From the NCBI GenBank assembly GCA_014237955.1, contig JABABY010000019.1:1-16846 (forward strand): 16,846 nt of DNA, in the 5' to 3' direction. The position numbers were made by a program, and so were the translations under genes. Shown here in pieces: positions 1-8,235 of the stretch. The stretch is from Planctomycetota bacterium (lineage in GTDB: Bacteria > Planctomycetota > Planctomycetia > Pirellulales > UBA7805). The first letter of the stretch is position 1; each line of letters begins with the position of its first letter. Below the pieces are notes generated by a model. The model was given only the letters and a program-made list of their open reading frames with translations, was not told where the DNA came from and did no database searches.

Positions 1-971
1 ACGGCACGCATCAGACCTGTATTCCCCTCTTGAATCAGATCTAGAAAACTAAGACCACGATTTCGATACTTTTTGGCAATCGATACAACCAGACGCAGAT
101 TTCCTGAAGAAAGCGCCCGTTTCGCATCGCTGTATGTATCACGGGATAGATAGACTTTGTTTACGCGATCATACAAGCTGGAGGGCGACTCCAGGGTGAG
201 TCGCATCAGATATCGCAATTCGGCGCGCAATGCTTCAAGCGATGGTACCCCAAGAAGATCTTTGCCTCTTGCTATCGCATCGATTTGCTGTTTGAGGGTT
301 TGCATTCGATTACATATGACAACCAATTTTTCAAATATCGGTTGAATCTTGGATTCTCTCAGCTTCAACTCTTCAACGAGTCGAACTACTTTATATCGTC
401 GATGGATAAGACGCCGCCACGCCTCCCGCCGATGTCCCATACTTCGGCTCTTAGAGATCATGATGCCAAAGTCTTCGCGATTTTTTTTCATCAAGTAATC
501 GATCGTTTTCAGATTGGGGACCGATTGCTGTAAGATACGTCTCTTCTCCGCCATGTTTGTTACTGAAACTTCCACGGTGCGATCGATCCGTAAGTCTCCA
601 TTCTGTACTTTCCGTAGCAGTCCGACAGCAGCTGTAAGCATGTAGTCGGATGCCAAGAGATTTTTCCGGTAATGTCTTTGCGTAGCCTCAATGGTACGAG
701 CAACGTCAAGCTCCTCTTCCCGAGAAAGCATTGAATTATCCCCCATCTGCATTAAATACATGCGGATCGGGTCGTCCGTGGATATGACTTTGTCCTTGGC
801 CAAACGGCGACGATCGGCATATGCATCAATCGGCTCGACATTTTCTGTTTGCCCAGAAACTTGCGCACTCTCTTTTTTGTGCACAACTCCATTGGTTTGT
901 TTTCTGAAACCGGTTGGCTTTTGGTAACCACCATTCTTTTTGAATACGGCTTGTTGGACTTGTCGAGACAA
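1..971 (-). CDS. RNA polymerase sigma-70 factor (RpoD/SigA type), 3' end cut by window edge
   Basis: This is the first 323 residues of a sigma factor that directs core RNA polymerase to promoters. Translating the complement gives region 1.2 (DDPIRMYLMQMG, residues about 67-77), then a basic helical non-conserved region (about 95-280), then region 2.1/2.2 (SGNLRLVVSIAKKYRNRGL, about 289-307, and FLDLIQEGNTGLMRA, 309-323), where core binding takes place. Regions 2.3 to 4 lie beyond base 1. The frame is closed upstream by a stop at 1038-1040 and has no ATG before region 1.2. TTG at 969-971 is chosen because a perfect AAGGAG (978-983) lies 6 bases upstream; GTG at 882-884 is the alternative. The acidic region 1.1 of E. 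coli RpoD is absent and the first 60 residues are basic. Family certain; whether it is the principal sigma factor or an alternative paralogue cannot be decided without region 4. Confidence 0.93.
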   Translation of the reverse strand, partial: MSRQVQQAVFKKNGGYQKPTGFRKQTNGVVHKKESAQVSGQTENVEPIDAYADRRRLAKDKVISTDDPIRMYLMQMGDNSMLSREEELDVARTIEATQRHYRKNLLASDYMLTAAVGLLRKVQNGDLRIDRTVEVSVTNMAEKRRILQQSVPNLKTIDYLMKKNREDFGIMISKSRSMGHRREAWRRLIHRRYKVVRLVEELKLRESKIQPIFEKLVVICNRMQTLKQQIDAIARGKDLLGVPSLEALRAELRYLMRLTLESPSSLYDRVNKVYLSRDTYSDAKRALSSGNLRLVVSIAKKYRNRGLSFLDLIQEGNTGLMRA

Positions 972-1409
972 GGCAATCTCCTTCCCATTGTGACGATCAC
1001 TCAGACTTCGGCCATTCGTCGCGACCGATTCCCTATTTCAGAAAATCTGCCGCTGTGGGACTGGAGAAATGCAGATGCGGTGCCAAAGAGCCATTCAAAA
1101 CAGGTCGAAAAACTGTAAGATACATCCCAGATACAACTTACGACCGAGATTCAGATTCAGGAGAAAGCCGGGACAACAACCCGGTTGATGCCGCGATGCA
1201 ACGCCTCCCGGCAGCAGATGTTGCCTTTATGCAACAGAGTAAGGGCGATGTCCTAAAAACGGGGCCTCAACGATCAGGCTTCGTCTGGAGCAACAAGGAT
1301 TTGGCAGGGGTCTTTGTCCTTTTCCAGAAATCGTCAAAATGGAGATCCCGCTGCTTCGGCCCGACAATGTGCACCCACCAAACCGTCAAAAAACACTGGA
1401 AAATCTGCC
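972..1409. other. Divergent intergenic region between sigma factor and carboxylase operon
   Basis: About 440 bases between two divergent genes. It should hold both promoters, but I find no convincing -35/-10 pair. The open frame at 1055-1423 has no recognisable protein features or ribosome binding site and overlaps the carboxylase start, so I treat it as chance. A small perfect inverted repeat, TGTTGC-6-GCAACA, lies at 1219-1236. Its role is unknown. Confidence 0.5.
978..983 (-). promoter_or_regulatory. Shine-Dalgarno site that sets the sigma factor start
   Basis: AAGGAG on the minus strand, followed by a 6-base spacer (ATTGCC) and TTG. It is the only strong ribosome binding site near the 5' end of the sigma reading frame, which contains no ATG before conserved region 1.2. 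Confidence 0.6.
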
Positions 1410-3035
1410 ATGGCCGAGCCTAAGGAAATTTCTCTGAGCCAGCTGACCAACGAGATCTTCACGGAACAGGCCGTTCTCTCTCAAGGAGGAGGGGAAAAAG
1501 CAATCGCCCGCCAGCACTCTAAGGGCCGCTTAACAGCCCGCGAACGCGTTGCGAAGTTAACGGATCCCGACACGCCAACGTTGGAACTCGGTGCCTGGAG
1601 CGGCTGGCAGATGTACGACAAATATGGCGGCGCACCGGGTGCAGGCGTTGTGTCGATGATTGGCACCATTTCAGGGCGACGACATCTGATCATCGCCAAT
1701 GATGCCACCGTCAAGGCAGGCGCTTTCTTCCCGGCGACCACAAAAAAACTTCTCCGCGGACAGCGGATCAGCATGGAAAATCGTTTGCCGATAGTCTATC
1801 TCGTTGACTCGGCGGGTGTCTTCCTGCCATTGCAAGAAGATGTTTTTCCCGATGAGGATGATTTTGGTCGGATTTTTCGCAACAACGCAATCTTGTCGGC
1901 CGAGGGTGTACACCAGATCGCTGCCATCATGGGCAACTGCGTTGCAGGCGGTGGCTATCTACCCGTTTTGTGTGACAAAATACTCATGACAGAGGGATCG
2001 GGGCTCTACCTAGCCGGCCCGGCACTCGTCAAGAGTGCCATCGGGCAACAGGTGTCCCACGAGGAACTCGGTGGAGCAGAAATGCACGCGCAGTTGAGTG
2101 GCACTATCGATTTTCGTGAAGAAGATGACGATGCCTGCATAGAACGCATCCGGCGGTTGACTGCTAATCTGGCTCCAGACACGTATGTCCCACCACTACC
2201 GTATACACGGCTTGAATCACTACAGCCGAAGCGGCCCGGTAAAGACCTTCTGGATCTCGTGAGTCCGGACCCGCGAAAAGATTATGAAATCCGCGATGTC
2301 CTCGATTGCCTTATCGACCAGGATTCTTTTGACGAATACAAGGCCGAATACGGCCAGAGCCTCGTTTGCGGAACTGCCCGTTTAGGCGGTTTTCCGATTG
2401 GCATTGTCGCCAACCAACACCACCAAGTCCGTCCGGCAAGTGGACCGTTACAGTTTGGAGGTGTCATCTACACAGACAGTGCAGAAAAGGCAGCGCGATT
2501 TGTGATGACCTGCAATCAAGAATGGATTCCCCTTCTGTTTCTTCACGATGTAAACGGTTTTATGGTCGGCCGCGACAGTGAACAGCAGGGAATCATCAAG
2601 GCCGGGGCCAAACTGGTCAATGCCATGAGCAATAGCCGCGTTGCCAAGATTACGCTGTTGGTGGGAGGATCGTTCGGAGCCGGCAATTATGCTCAATGCG
2701 GGAAAGCCTATGATCCCCGCTTTATCTTTGCCTGGCCAACCGCCCGCTGCGCCGTCATGGGTGGTGAACAGGCAACCTCGACACTTCTTGATGTGACCAT
2801 TCGCAGCCTTGAACGGCAAGGACAAAAAGTAGACGCCGAGGAACTTTCCAAACTCCGCGATCAAATATGCGATGATTATAATCGCCAAATGGATGTGCGG
2901 TATGCCGCGGCACGCGGCTGGGTTGATGCCATCATTGACCCGAGTCAGACACGCGAAGTTTTGACAATCGCTCTGGAGGTGGCAACAAAATACGCTGAAG
3001 ATCGACCTTATAAGTTAGGTGTCTTCCAGACATGA
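1410..3035 (+). CDS. Acyl-CoA carboxylase carboxyltransferase (beta) subunit, methylcrotonyl/geranyl-CoA type
   Basis: This subunit moves a carboxyl group from biotin to an acyl-CoA. The 541 residues have the two crotonase-like halves of the family. The N-terminal half includes SKGRLTARERVAKL (37-50) and the oxyanion-type stretch NCVAGGGYLPVLCD (176-189). The C-terminal half includes IPLLFLHDVNGFMVGR (373-388), GGSFGAGNYAQCGKAYDPRF (419-438) and AWPTARCAVMGGEQA (441-455). The GAGNYxxCGxAYxPRF and MGGEQA signatures match methylcrotonyl- and geranyl-CoA carboxylase beta subunits rather than propionyl-CoA carboxylase. A segment around 340-357 (RPASGPLQFGG and neighbours) looks longer than in classical methylcrotonyl-CoA subunits. 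ATG 1410 is chosen because the sequence from there matches the family N-terminus; a weak GGA (1398-1400) precedes it. It is the first gene of a four-gene operon. The biotin carboxylase/biotin carrier subunit it needs is not in the window. Exact substrate is inferred only. Confidence 0.9.
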   Translation: MAEPKEISLSQLTNEIFTEQAVLSQGGGEKAIARQHSKGRLTARERVAKLTDPDTPTLELGAWSGWQMYDKYGGAPGAGVVSMIGTISGRRHLIIANDATVKAGAFFPATTKKLLRGQRISMENRLPIVYLVDSAGVFLPLQEDVFPDEDDFGRIFRNNAILSAEGVHQIAAIMGNCVAGGGYLPVLCDKILMTEGSGLYLAGPALVKSAIGQQVSHEELGGAEMHAQLSGTIDFREEDDDACIERIRRLTANLAPDTYVPPLPYTRLESLQPKRPGKDLLDLVSPDPRKDYEIRDVLDCLIDQDSFDEYKAEYGQSLVCGTARLGGFPIGIVANQHHQVRPASGPLQFGGVIYTDSAEKAARFVMTCNQEWIPLLFLHDVNGFMVGRDSEQQGIIKAGAKLVNAMSNSRVAKITLLVGGSFGAGNYAQCGKAYDPRFIFAWPTARCAVMGGEQATSTLLDVTIRSLERQGQKVDAEELSKLRDQICDDYNRQMDVRYAAARGWVDAIIDPSQTREVLTIALEVATKYAEDRPYKLGVFQT

Positions 3036-3084
3036 TGTACCAACCTGATCATCGCGAATGGGTACCGGAAGGGCAATAAAAAAG

Positions 3085-4467
3085 ATGACGCTTCGCATCG
3101 CCAATGCCGCTGGATTCTGGGGGGATTGGCCCAGTGCACCGCGACGGCTTTTAGAAACTACCGAGGTCGATTTTTTGACACTCGAGTATCTCGCGGAACT
3201 GACTTTGTCCATTATGGCAAGCCAGCGGAAAAAAAGTCCCGCCGCCGGATACGCCACGGACTTTGTCACCGTCACAGAAGACATTGTTTCTCTGCTGCAG
3301 ACCCAGTCTCAGCTCAAAATCGTGACCAATGCCGGGGGGCTCAACCCGATTTCCTGTGCCCGCGATGTGGGAAAAGTCCTTGCAAAATGTGGCTTAGGGA
3401 ATCTTCCCATCGGCGTGGTTTTTGGCGACGACCTGCTTCCCCAGATGGATACACTCACCAAAGAAGGCTGTGAATTTTTGCACTTCGATCGCGGAGAACC
3501 GCTTGGCACGCTCCGCGAGAAGGTTATTAGCGCCAATGCCTACCTCGGTGCTGAGCCAATTTTTCGGTCCCTTCAAAAAGGGGCCCGTATTGTGATCACG
3601 GGCCGCGTGGCCGATGCCTCTCTTACGGTAGGCCCTGCAGTCCATCAGTTTGGATGGGCCTGGGACGACTGGAACGCACTGGCGGCTGCCAGTATCGCAG
3701 GCCACATCATCGAGTGCGGAGCGCAAGCAACGGGCGGCTACAGTACAGACTGGAAAAGCTGCCAACTTGCAAATATCGGATACCCCATCGCAGAAATCGG
3801 CAGCGATGGTCAATTCATCATCACCAAACCGGATGGCAGTGGAGGCCAGGTAACGCGACATACGGTTACCGAGCAGTTGGTCTACGAGATCGGTGATCCA
3901 GCTGCATACGTTACCCCAGACGTCATCGTTGATTTTACGACTGTTGAACTAGCAGCCCTGGCGGAAAACCGGGTTGCAGTCCGCGGCAGCACGGGCCGTG
4001 AGGCTCCCGAGAGCTACAAGGGTTCTTTAGCTTATGCCGATGGCTTTACAGCCAGTGGGCAATTGCTTGTTTTTGGCAAGGATTGCGTGGTAAAAGCAAA
4101 AGTCGTGGCCGGCTTGATCGAGGAACGCCTGCATCAGGATGGGATAGAGCTTGCCCGCATGCATACGGAATTGCTTGGTGCCGGAGATGGCCTTCCAGGC
4201 ATGAGGCCACCACCGGATGACCTGCCCGAGGTGATGCTCCGCATTGCAGCATACGATCCACGCCGGGAAGCGGTCGCGGCATTTGCGAGGCAGTTTGCAC
4301 CGCTGATCACAAATGGTCCTGCCGGCCTCGCCGGATATGCACAGGGAAGACCCTCGGTACGGCCGGTCTACAGTTATTGGCCGACAACGGTGCCAAAGGA
4401 ATTAGTCTTTCCGGAAGTCCAGGTTTTGGACGCAGATCACTGGGCAAAGACACCGGAAAACAATTAG
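3085..4467 (+). CDS. AtuA-family protein (DUF1446, acyclic terpene utilisation)
   Basis: This 460-residue protein belongs to the AtuA/DUF1446 family, named after a gene needed for citronellol/geraniol breakdown in Pseudomonas. The biochemical reaction of the family is not known to me. Family landmarks are RIANAAGFWGDWP (4-16), AGYATDFV (54-61), TNAGGLNP (81-88), a GDDL stretch (114-117), ITGRVADAS (171-179), FGWAWDDW (189-196) and ECGAQATGG (210-218). ATG 3085 puts the conserved RIANAAGFWGD at the extreme N-terminus as in relatives, with AAGGG 11 bases upstream; an in-frame ATG at 3058 would add nine residues. It follows the carboxyltransferase by about 50 bases. The C-terminal domain fused in some AtuA proteins is the next gene here. 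Position between a carboxyltransferase and a crotonase supports a role in carboxylated acyl-CoA metabolism. Confidence 0.9.
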   Translation: MTLRIANAAGFWGDWPSAPRRLLETTEVDFLTLEYLAELTLSIMASQRKKSPAAGYATDFVTVTEDIVSLLQTQSQLKIVTNAGGLNPISCARDVGKVLAKCGLGNLPIGVVFGDDLLPQMDTLTKEGCEFLHFDRGEPLGTLREKVISANAYLGAEPIFRSLQKGARIVITGRVADASLTVGPAVHQFGWAWDDWNALAAASIAGHIIECGAQATGGYSTDWKSCQLANIGYPIAEIGSDGQFIITKPDGSGGQVTRHTVTEQLVYEIGDPAAYVTPDVIVDFTTVELAALAENRVAVRGSTGREAPESYKGSLAYADGFTASGQLLVFGKDCVVKAKVVAGLIEERLHQDGIELARMHTELLGAGDGLPGMRPPPDDLPEVMLRIAAYDPRREAVAAFARQFAPLITNGPAGLAGYAQGRPSVRPVYSYWPTTVPKELVFPEVQVLDADHWAKTPENN

Positions 4468-4505
4468 CCTTTTTATAGCAGTCGCAATATTTCTGGAAAT
4501 ATCGA

Positions 4506-4862
4506 ATGCACGAGAAAACAATCGCTCTGGGAGAAGTTGCCACCGCCCGTAGCGGAGATAAGGGAAACCACGCCAACGTAGCTGTGATTGCCTGGCGGCA
4601 AGCCGGTTATCAGTTTCTCGAGGAATTTCTCACTGCGGAACGAGTGGCAGAATTTTTCCAAGGTCTGGGTAGCTCGCATGTCGATCGTTTTGCACTACCC
4701 AAGCTTGGAAGTCTGAATTTCCTCCTTCATGATGCGCTCGGCGGCGGGGCCAGCCAATCGCTTCGGATTGACACACAGGGAAAATTGCTCGGCACGGCAT
4801 TGCTTGATCTCCAGTTGCCAGTACCCGACAATGTGACAGAAATGCTCCGCGGCAATTCCTAG
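4506..4862 (+). CDS. Stand-alone AtuA C-terminal domain protein (ferredoxin-like fold)
   Basis: This 118-residue protein matches the small domain found at the C-terminus of longer AtuA proteins. The hallmark ARSGDKGNHAN lies at residues 14-24, close to the start, and the rest (NFLLHDALGGGASQSLR, about 75-91) also follows the family. It has no signal peptide or membrane segment, so it is probably cytoplasmic. It begins 38 bases after the AtuA stop, preceded by GGAAA, so the two are almost certainly translated together and likely act as one complex. The separation looks natural rather than a recent frameshift: the gene has its own ATG, and a spacer lies between intact, family-length domains. 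Function unknown beyond its association with AtuA. Confidence 0.85.
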   Translation: MHEKTIALGEVATARSGDKGNHANVAVIAWRQAGYQFLEEFLTAERVAEFFQGLGSSHVDRFALPKLGSLNFLLHDALGGGASQSLRIDTQGKLLGTALLDLQLPVPDNVTEMLRGNS

Positions 4863-4907
4863 TACCTTGCACACCCCAAAGAGATTCTTCAGCTGGACCT
4901 TGACGCC

Positions 4908-5717
4908 ATGTCCTTTTCTTTTCTTAAGATACATTTGCACGAAAACACGGCCACGGTAATCCTGAGCCGATCGGAAAAGCGGAATGCACTTTCCCGTGTC
5001 CTGCTTGAGGAACTGCTGCAAGCCTTTGAGGATCTCCTGCTTGAAAAGGGTGTCCGAGCGGTGGTGCTCACTGGGGAGGGGCCTACTTTCTGCGCGGGAA
5101 TGGATCTTAAGGAGATGGCGGAAACGGCAAAGATGTCGAATCCACACGAGCAATGGGAAAAAGATGCCCGGCTCTATCTTGAATTGATTGAGACGATGCT
5201 GCATTTCCCCAAACCGATTATCGCTGCTGTCGATGGTGCGGCAGTCGCTGGAGGAGGGGGCCTGGTGCTTGCCAGCGATATTGTCATCGCATCCCGAAAG
5301 GCAAAATTCGGTTTCCCAGAGCCGCGGCGCGGCATTGTCGCCGGAATCGTATCCCCACTGCTCTATTTTCGCACCAGCGGTGCGTGTGCCGCATACCTGC
5401 TGCTTACCGGAAGCATTGTCGACGCCGATTATGTGAAACAGGCGGGATTGGTCCAGGAGGTGGTGGCAGCAGATCAAACCTGGGCCCGGGCACGCGAACT
5501 GGCCGACGAGTGCAGCCTCTGTGCTCCGGAGGCAATCGCAATGACAAAAAGGATGCTTAATGAAACAATCGGTGACTCCCTCAACACGATGCTCACCACC
5601 GGCGCGGCAATCAGCGGTACGGCGAGGACCACTGCAGCGGCAAAAGAAGGTTTGGCGGCATTTTTAGAAAAACGGGATCCGGACTGGGACTATCCCAATG
5701 AAGATCCAGAACACTGA
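4908..5717 (+). CDS. Enoyl-CoA hydratase/isomerase (crotonase) family protein
   Basis: This 269-residue crotonase-fold enzyme acts on an acyl-CoA. By context it would be a methylglutaconyl- or isohexenylglutaconyl-CoA hydratase following the carboxyltransferase. Visible motifs are SEKRNALS (22-29), the first oxyanion-hole strand FCAGMDL (61-67), the second GAAVAGGGGLVLASD (110-124), and FGFPEPRRGIV (134-144). The glutamate at 138 matches the first catalytic Glu of rat crotonase (Glu144). The position of the second (Glu164) is occupied by tyrosine: AAYLLLTG (161-168) where hydratases have AMEMVLTG or AKELIFSA. This makes ordinary two-glutamate hydratase chemistry uncertain; an isomerase or other crotonase reaction is possible. 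It starts 45 bases after the AtuA C-domain gene with a poor ribosome binding site. It ends the operon, 13 bases from a convergent stop. Confidence 0.88.
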   Translation: MSFSFLKIHLHENTATVILSRSEKRNALSRVLLEELLQAFEDLLLEKGVRAVVLTGEGPTFCAGMDLKEMAETAKMSNPHEQWEKDARLYLELIETMLHFPKPIIAAVDGAAVAGGGGLVLASDIVIASRKAKFGFPEPRRGIVAGIVSPLLYFRTSGACAAYLLLTGSIVDADYVKQAGLVQEVVAADQTWARARELADECSLCAPEAIAMTKRMLNETIGDSLNTMLTTGAAISGTARTTAAAKEGLAAFLEKRDPDWDYPNEDPEH

Positions 5718-5730
5718 CCTTCGTCAAACG

Positions 5731-6495
5731 TTACACCGTCTCATCGATCGCTTTAAATGGCTCTAGCTCCTTGCGAGTGATCCAACCGTCATGTAGAGCA
5801 GAACTCACTAAAGCCGCCTCACAGCCGGCATCTGCAAGGCCCTGTAAATCTTCAAGGTGGCGGACACCGCCACCAGCATACACCGCCACATCGGGATAGT
5901 TCCGGTGCAACCGTTGGCAGAGCTTTTGTGTACCACAACCACCATGCATGCCAACCTTTGCCAAATCGATCACAAACATGTGTTTGACACCAATATCGAT
6001 AACCTCGGTGGCAATGTCGGCAGCGATACTATTTTTCCAGTCCTCATTTTTGGTCAGAGGTCTGCCGTCTTTGAGATCGAGGCTGAAGACAAACTTTTCA
6101 GGGCCAACGATTTCCAGACACTTCTCGACAGTACTCTTGTCAGAAATTGATTCCAACCCGCCAACGATTCCCCGCACTTCAACATGGCGTACAGAAAACT
6201 CCTCCATCTGGGCACAATGTTCTGGACTTGCCAGACCAGCATCGATCCATAACTCAAGTCCACAGTCAATCAGCTTGAGGTAGAGTTCTTGATCTGGATC
6301 GTCTCCCTCGATGGCATCAAGATCTGCCAGATAGGCTTTCTGCAGGTCAAACTGGCTGACCAGGGCGGTGCCAATCGCTTCAGGCGTAGAATGTTCCGCA
6401 AATTTGCTGCGGACCGGCATATAGGCCATCCGCTCCCCAGCCACAGCATGGACTACATTTCCCTGCTTGACGTCGATTGCCGGCATAATCCACAT
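5731..6495 (-). CDS. HisA/HisF-like TIM-barrel protein
   Basis: A 254-residue half-barrel-repeat protein of the phosphoribosyl isomerase superfamily. It keeps the N-terminal PAIDVKQGNVV with Asp8, the YLADLDAIEG strand (55-64), an acidic mid-barrel strand SLDLKDG (138-144, Asp140) and the C-terminal phosphate-binding loop YAGGGVRHLEDL (206-217). It departs from true HisA in the strand that usually reads TDIxRDG, which here is IDLAKVGMHGG (176-186), so the second aspartate is lost. No histidine gene is nearby. It may therefore be a paralogue acting on another phosphorylated sugar or aminofuran-type substrate; that is inference. ATG 6495 has AAGGGGG eight bases upstream; ATG 6486 is an internal alternative. 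It lies 23 bases downstream of the alpha-toroid gene on the same strand, so the two may be co-transcribed. Confidence 0.82.
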   Translation of the reverse strand: MWIMPAIDVKQGNVVHAVAGERMAYMPVRSKFAEHSTPEAIGTALVSQFDLQKAYLADLDAIEGDDPDQELYLKLIDCGLELWIDAGLASPEHCAQMEEFSVRHVEVRGIVGGLESISDKSTVEKCLEIVGPEKFVFSLDLKDGRPLTKNEDWKNSIAADIATEVIDIGVKHMFVIDLAKVGMHGGCGTQKLCQRLHRNYPDVAVYAGGGVRHLEDLQGLADAGCEAALVSSALHDGWITRKELEPFKAIDETV

Positions 6496-6518
6496 GTTGC
6501 GTGCCCCCTTTTTAGATC

Positions 6519-8069
6519 TTACTCGTATTCAACATCCTCACTATTCGCCATTCCGTAAAGCGGCATATAACGGTAATACACCTCGAGAGTCAACAAAACC
6601 ATGCAGGTATTATACAGCCTTCCGCCGATATCACTATGTGCATGTTCGTAATACCAACTGCCCGACTCATGCCCTTCGGTTGCTTGCTCAGCGATGAAGC
6701 GGTCCCGAAGTGGCTGGTTCCAAATGGGCCAGGAAGGGCCGTCAAAGTGATTGAGGACCATCGTGGCATAGTAGTTGAAATAGACGTCGTTGGGTGATGG
6801 ACCTTTCTGCACTAGATGCTCGACACCACGCTTGAGTGAAGGATGGAAATGATTCCATCCTGTCAGCATCCGGCAGTAAAGCCCGATCGCTGTCGTACAT
6901 GGCCTCGCCTGATCGTTCTGATAACCATACGTTGCCCCTTTATCGTCGGAAACACCTTCAAGAAAGTGCGTGACGCGATACATCGCACTTGAAGACACCT
7001 CGAGTCCTGCCAGCTTCCCACTTTTGAGCGCCATCAATTGCCAACCGGTCACTGTAGTATCGCCCGGCTGTCCGGGCATATACCGCCAGCCGCCCTCGAC
7101 ATGCTGTGCAGCAACGATAAAGTCGATGCCTGCCTGGGCAAACTTTTTGAGTTCCTCATCGTGTGTCATTGCATACGCTTCGCAAAACAGAAGCGTTACC
7201 AAACCCTGATCATACATTTTCCCAAGTGAGCCGCCAAAATCACCACTCCCCTCAGCGGTGAGTATCATTTGTTTGCCGAGATAATATAGACCTCGCTTCA
7301 TCACATCCTGATGCTCGCCTTGAGAGTGTGTATAACCGGCCCCATAAAAAGGCAGCAGTGCCAGTGCAGTAGCGCCGGTACTGCCCGTCTCGCTACCAGG
7401 ATCACCCGGATTGCGACAGTGGCCCTGGCAAGGACCACTCTGATGATCGAAGTTCCAACTTCCATCCATCCTTTGATGGGCCGCCAGCCAACGAAGTCCT
7501 CGGGCCACCGCCAACTCACTTCTTTGACTTCCTCCACGAGCGGCAAGCAACTTGCCTTTCATCCCCACACTGCGACCTTCAACGCCACCACCGGTTACCG
7601 CACCACTTGGTGTTAGCCAGTCTTTACTCTCATTGATCCGGGCTACCTTGACTTGTTGCTCCACCTCGGACGAGGGAACCGACTCAGGTTGCCAAGCGAC
7701 CGGTTTCTGACTCTGGATAGTGACTTCCACGGGCATTCCAATAAGTTCTGTGGCGTGGCTGCTACCTTCTGATGAAGACTGCAGGATCGTCTCTCCCGAT
7801 TCAGTAATTTCCCCCTCGATCACATTGGGTACTGAGATCACCAAGTCGATTTCCGATGGCGACTCATCGAGAGGAATACTAAAAAAGAAAGCGAGCAGAA
7901 TAATGAGAAGCAGGTGTAAAAGAAAACTAGTCCCACCCGCAGTCAGTCGCTCGCGAGAGCGAGGCACCGACCAGGCGAGTTGTTCGATTGGCTCTTCCGG
8001 AAGTGGAGGCGGAAATACGGGCAGCACCACTTCTGCGGGCAGCTCAAATGTCGAAATCTCAGAGAGCAT
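6519..8069 (-). CDS. TonB-like membrane anchor fused to prenyltransferase/squalene-cyclase-fold (alpha-toroid) domain, paralogue 1
   Basis: A 516-residue protein in three parts. Residues 1-45 are cytoplasmic and proline-rich (PVFPPPLPEEP). Residues about 46-65 form one hydrophobic helix with S48-x3-H52, the spacing of the TonB energy-transducing helix. A linker (66-180, ending Gly-rich) leads to an alpha/alpha barrel from about 185 to 505. The barrel contains QW-type repeats, Q199-xxx-G203-x-W205 and Q322-xxx-G326-x-W328, plus ALLPFYGAGYTH (237-248) and GGRLYNT (482-488) followed by TLEVYYRYMPLY (494-505). No DxDD cyclase motif is visible, so a triterpene cyclase is unlikely; the toroid probably binds or processes something in the periplasm. 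Two cysteines (CQGHC, 214-218) sit near the first QW motif. No good ribosome binding site precedes ATG 8069. It is paralogous to the gene at 8359-10065. Function unknown. Confidence 0.85.
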   Translation of the reverse strand: MLSEISTFELPAEVVLPVFPPPLPEEPIEQLAWSVPRSRERLTAGGTSFLLHLLLIILLAFFFSIPLDESPSEIDLVISVPNVIEGEITESGETILQSSSEGSSHATELIGMPVEVTIQSQKPVAWQPESVPSSEVEQQVKVARINESKDWLTPSGAVTGGGVEGRSVGMKGKLLAARGGSQRSELAVARGLRWLAAHQRMDGSWNFDHQSGPCQGHCRNPGDPGSETGSTGATALALLPFYGAGYTHSQGEHQDVMKRGLYYLGKQMILTAEGSGDFGGSLGKMYDQGLVTLLFCEAYAMTHDEELKKFAQAGIDFIVAAQHVEGGWRYMPGQPGDTTVTGWQLMALKSGKLAGLEVSSSAMYRVTHFLEGVSDDKGATYGYQNDQARPCTTAIGLYCRMLTGWNHFHPSLKRGVEHLVQKGPSPNDVYFNYYATMVLNHFDGPSWPIWNQPLRDRFIAEQATEGHESGSWYYEHAHSDIGGRLYNTCMVLLTLEVYYRYMPLYGMANSEDVEYE

Positions 8070-8235
8070 GACAACCCAGTTTCATCAGCAGCACCTGACA
8101 AACGCGGCGATCCACCTGAAAATCGAACCGCGTTCGCAAGAGCCAACTCTTTACAGGAGACAACCACGGCGCATGCGGCAAAAGACCAACCCCGTCCTTG
8201 GGGCCTGCACATCGAGAACTTGCCGGCAGTATTCT

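Noticed and set aside
1055..1423. 122-residue open frame between the sigma factor and the carboxylase
   Set aside because: No ribosome binding site, no family resemblance, and it runs into the carboxyltransferase start.
4695..5477. 260-residue minus-strand frame, Cys/His-rich
   Set aside because: Shadow of the crotonase and AtuA C-domain genes on the other strand.
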